Source: Crotophaga sulcirostris
Lineage: Eukaryota > Chordata > Aves > Cuculiformes > Crotophagidae
Length of the DNA stretch: 64,000 nt
Assembly (NCBI GenBank): GCA_013397455.1
Contig: VYZB01000168.1
Location: forward strand, 1,020,839-1,084,838
Reading direction: 5' to 3'
Positions 61,745-64,000 of this stretch are shown piece by piece. Position 1 is the stretch's first letter. Each line of letters starts with the position of its first letter. The position numbers and the translations under genes were made by a program. The notes below the pieces were generated by a model. That model was not told the origin of the DNA, did not search any database, and saw nothing but the letters and a program-made list of their open reading frames with translations.

Positions 61745-61948
61745 TTGTTTACCTCTTTCGTTGTCGGATATGCTGGTCTTCTAGGTCTGGCTTACTTTCT
61801 AAACGCCTTTGAAGCTCTTGAGCCCTGGTTTCAACCACTGGCATTATCACAGGTAATCATGACTATTCCTCCTCTTGACTGGGAAACACTACGAAAGAGC
61901 ATCAGGTGTGCAGATACAGAGCAACAGGAAAAGTCAAGGCATCACTAA
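61745..61948 (+). other. Short hydrophobic open frame, weak exon candidate
   Basis: The frame encodes a hydrophobic stretch (residues 5-21, rich in V, G, L, A, F) followed by FEALEPWFQPLALSQ. A TAG preceded by pyrimidines ends at 61784, and CAG|GTAATC is at about 61852-61854, so a small exon is conceivable. No ATG opens the frame within the exon and I know no homologue. Probably chance. Confidence 0.12.
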
Positions 61949-64000
61949 GGCAAGGAAGTCTGAGTTCTGCCTAGGATTAAAAAGACTCTATGCCTAAGAA
62001 GGATATCCAGCTCCTTTCAAGACAGAAGAGCCTCTGGCCATACACAGTGAGTTCAAAGTGCTATGTCACAGACCTGCTATGCCAAACAGGATTTAACTTC
62101 TGGAGGGTAGTTTAACTCCCATTTTCACTGGTGATACACTGGGAAATAATTAAGCCTATAGATGTTTTACACCAAACTGAAAGCAAAAACTACAGTTTCA
62201 GACACAGCACATGGATAAATAAAACTTATTTGTACCTATTTTCAATCAGTAAAACTCCTCAAGTAAAAGAGATTTCCTGTGCAATGTAACAAAAATGACA
62301 GCTGCCTCAAAAGTTGTGTTTTGTCACTTTTTGTGACATCTCCTGTCTGCTCAATTATTCAGTGGCCCAAGGGACTGAGCTTAGTCTGGCCTTGCTCAAA
62401 AGCTCATGGAAAGAGAAGACTCTTATTCACAGGCAGCTGAACAGCAAAGTTTCTATTGAGATAGAGGCCACCTAGTGCCAATGAAAGTATGATATTCTGC
62501 AACATAGACACCTTAGAACCTGTCTGAAGTCTCCCAGGTAGTTTAGGAAGAAGAGCAGTTGATAATAAAAGAAGAAAAGTAAAAAGATTATTTTAGACCC
62601 TCCTGTTGAAACAAAATTCCTCATTTTATTCAGCCAGAATAAAATTATTTTCAGGTTATCTTTAATTTTAATACTTCTAAATAATTAAAAAGAACCTTTC
62701 TGAAAAGAAAATTATAAGCTCAATTTTTTAAAAAGAGAGAAAGCAATCTTTTTGTCACCTTCAGAATGTAGCCTTCTATCAGATTTCACATTTTATTATT
62801 ATCAAAAATAGCCATCAAATTTGACCCAAATTAGTTAAACCTCCACACACTTGTTGTTCAGCTTAATTTTTTGAAAGAAGTTCAACTCTGCCCTTAAATC
62901 ACTGGAACATGGGAAAATGAGGTTCAAAATCTTGGTGCTATCACAAATTTTCTATAAATAGTGTGAGGAAATATATTATTCATCGTATGCTGGCTTTGTC
63001 CAGTCCACTGGCTTATTCTGGAACCCTTCTACACAAACATACTTGCAATTCCTGAAGAGTTTACAATTTACAAAACTAGGACAAGATAAATGGAAGGAAA
63101 AACAATGACACAATACCAGAAGAACATATCATGTATAAAACACTTCACTTCCCATGCTGTTGTAGATTTTGTCTATATATATTTAAAAAAAATAAAAGAA
63201 AAAGAAAAAAAATCTTCCAGCAGACATTATCTCTGAGCCACAAGCACAGCAGGTCACAAGCAATAATCACCCAAGCAACACAAACAGTTCCAACTCTTAC
63301 CAATGATGCCTTTGAAAGCATGTACCTCTGTCTAGATACAGCAAATTCTGGAAAACCTAAAGTATTGTGTACCATAAAAACAAAGGTACAAGCTTTAAAC
63401 ACACAAGTCAGTCTTCTTGTTCCATCATCTCTTCTATAATGCAAAGAGACTATCCATTCTTTTTTGGGAATCTAATTCTTGTGTTCTGCAGACACTAGAT
63501 GGACCTTTAGTTCTTCATCTCCGTTCTCTGTCACACCTTGACCCTGTTAGTGCACTAAGGCAGTATGAAACCTTAAATATGCACTTTAGTGTAAAAAAGA
63601 CATTCTTCTTTAAGGGAAAACTAAGCTACTTTACACTTTGCCAGAATGACCATATTGCTAGGTGCGGCAGAACAAATGAAGGTCAAAAATTTGCTCAGGG
63701 CTAGGATGGCTGATGTACCTAAGCATCTGTAACCAGCAGCGCAGTAGGTAGTTGCTACCACAATGTCCAGACACAGGACAGACACAGAACATGTATATTC
63801 ATGCACTTGTTTTTTATACATTAAATAACTTCTCCAGAGAACTTATTAAGTCTTTGGTTTGCTTATTAGTTATGCCATATTCTTATAAGCAATTGACAGA
63901 AATGTATTTACAGTTTTTCTTAAAATATAGCATTTTCAACTATTCCTTTGTTTTGTTTGGCCCATGCAACTGCTATCAGAGGTGAGCAGCAAATTTCTAA
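61949..64000. other. Non-coding DNA, no gene recognised
   Basis: AT-rich, with an A-rich tract at 63185-63212. Overlapping opposite-strand frames of about 100 codons at 63131-63444 have no known domain. No repeat family is recognised before the window ends. Confidence 0.5.

Noticed and set aside
63131..63444. Overlapping opposite-strand frames of about 100 codons
   Set aside because: Mutually overlapping on both strands with an A-rich tract inside; typical of chance openness, no homology.

Overview
The window looks like vertebrate, almost certainly bird, nuclear DNA. The evidence is the A+T-rich composition with scattered short homopolymers, three 5'-truncated CR1 LINE tails (38.3, 44.9 and 53.6 kb), an avian-type endogenous retrovirus LTR (14.1-14.8 kb) and many heavily decayed copies of old amniote repeats. 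No bacterial gene organisation, tRNA, rRNA, CRISPR array or operon is visible. I recognise no host protein-coding gene. Nearly all open frames are short and unrelated to any family I know, so the window reads as intergenic (gene desert) or a large intron.

Layout. 0-14 kb: single-copy AT-rich DNA with two weak ancient repeats, two long pyrimidine tracts that end like splice acceptors (7.17-7.22 and 12.33-12.40 kb), and two repeat-free blocks that look like conserved non-coding DNA (7.56-7.77 and 12.40-12.79 kb). 14.1-14.8 kb: an ERV LTR with TATA box, ATTAAA signal and a decayed tRNA-Lys-like primer-binding site. 14.8-23.7 kb: nothing I can name. 23.7-24.5 kb: an enhancer-like block, a nested T/A inverted repeat and an old repeat scrap. 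28.1-29.0 kb: the longest open frame of the window (261 sense codons between stops) overlapping a candidate exon with strong acceptor and donor sequences. 30.6-30.8 kb: two inverted CCAAT palindromes. 35.0-35.4 kb: an enhancer-like block and a purine-rich tract. 38.3-38.8 kb: CR1 on the minus strand with a readable piece of its ORF2. 41.5-42.5 kb: the broadest enhancer-like block, with a perfect octamer site. 44.8-55.4 kb: two more CR1 tails and seven ancient MIR/L3-type scraps around enhancer-like blocks at 46.0 and 50.8 kb. 57.28-57.51 kb: a complete small hAT-type non-autonomous DNA transposon with terminal inverted repeats and a perfect 8-bp target duplication. 57.8-58.3 kb: an AP-1-containing block with a perfect hairpin. 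58.3-64 kb: unremarkable.

No genes here can be said to work together. If the window has a function it is probably regulatory, with several candidate cis-regulatory blocks separated by neutral DNA and old repeats. Calls of 'enhancer-like' or 'conserved non-coding' rest on motif content and lack of decay by eye, not on an alignment. Repeat family names are from memory of consensus sequences, with no database search.
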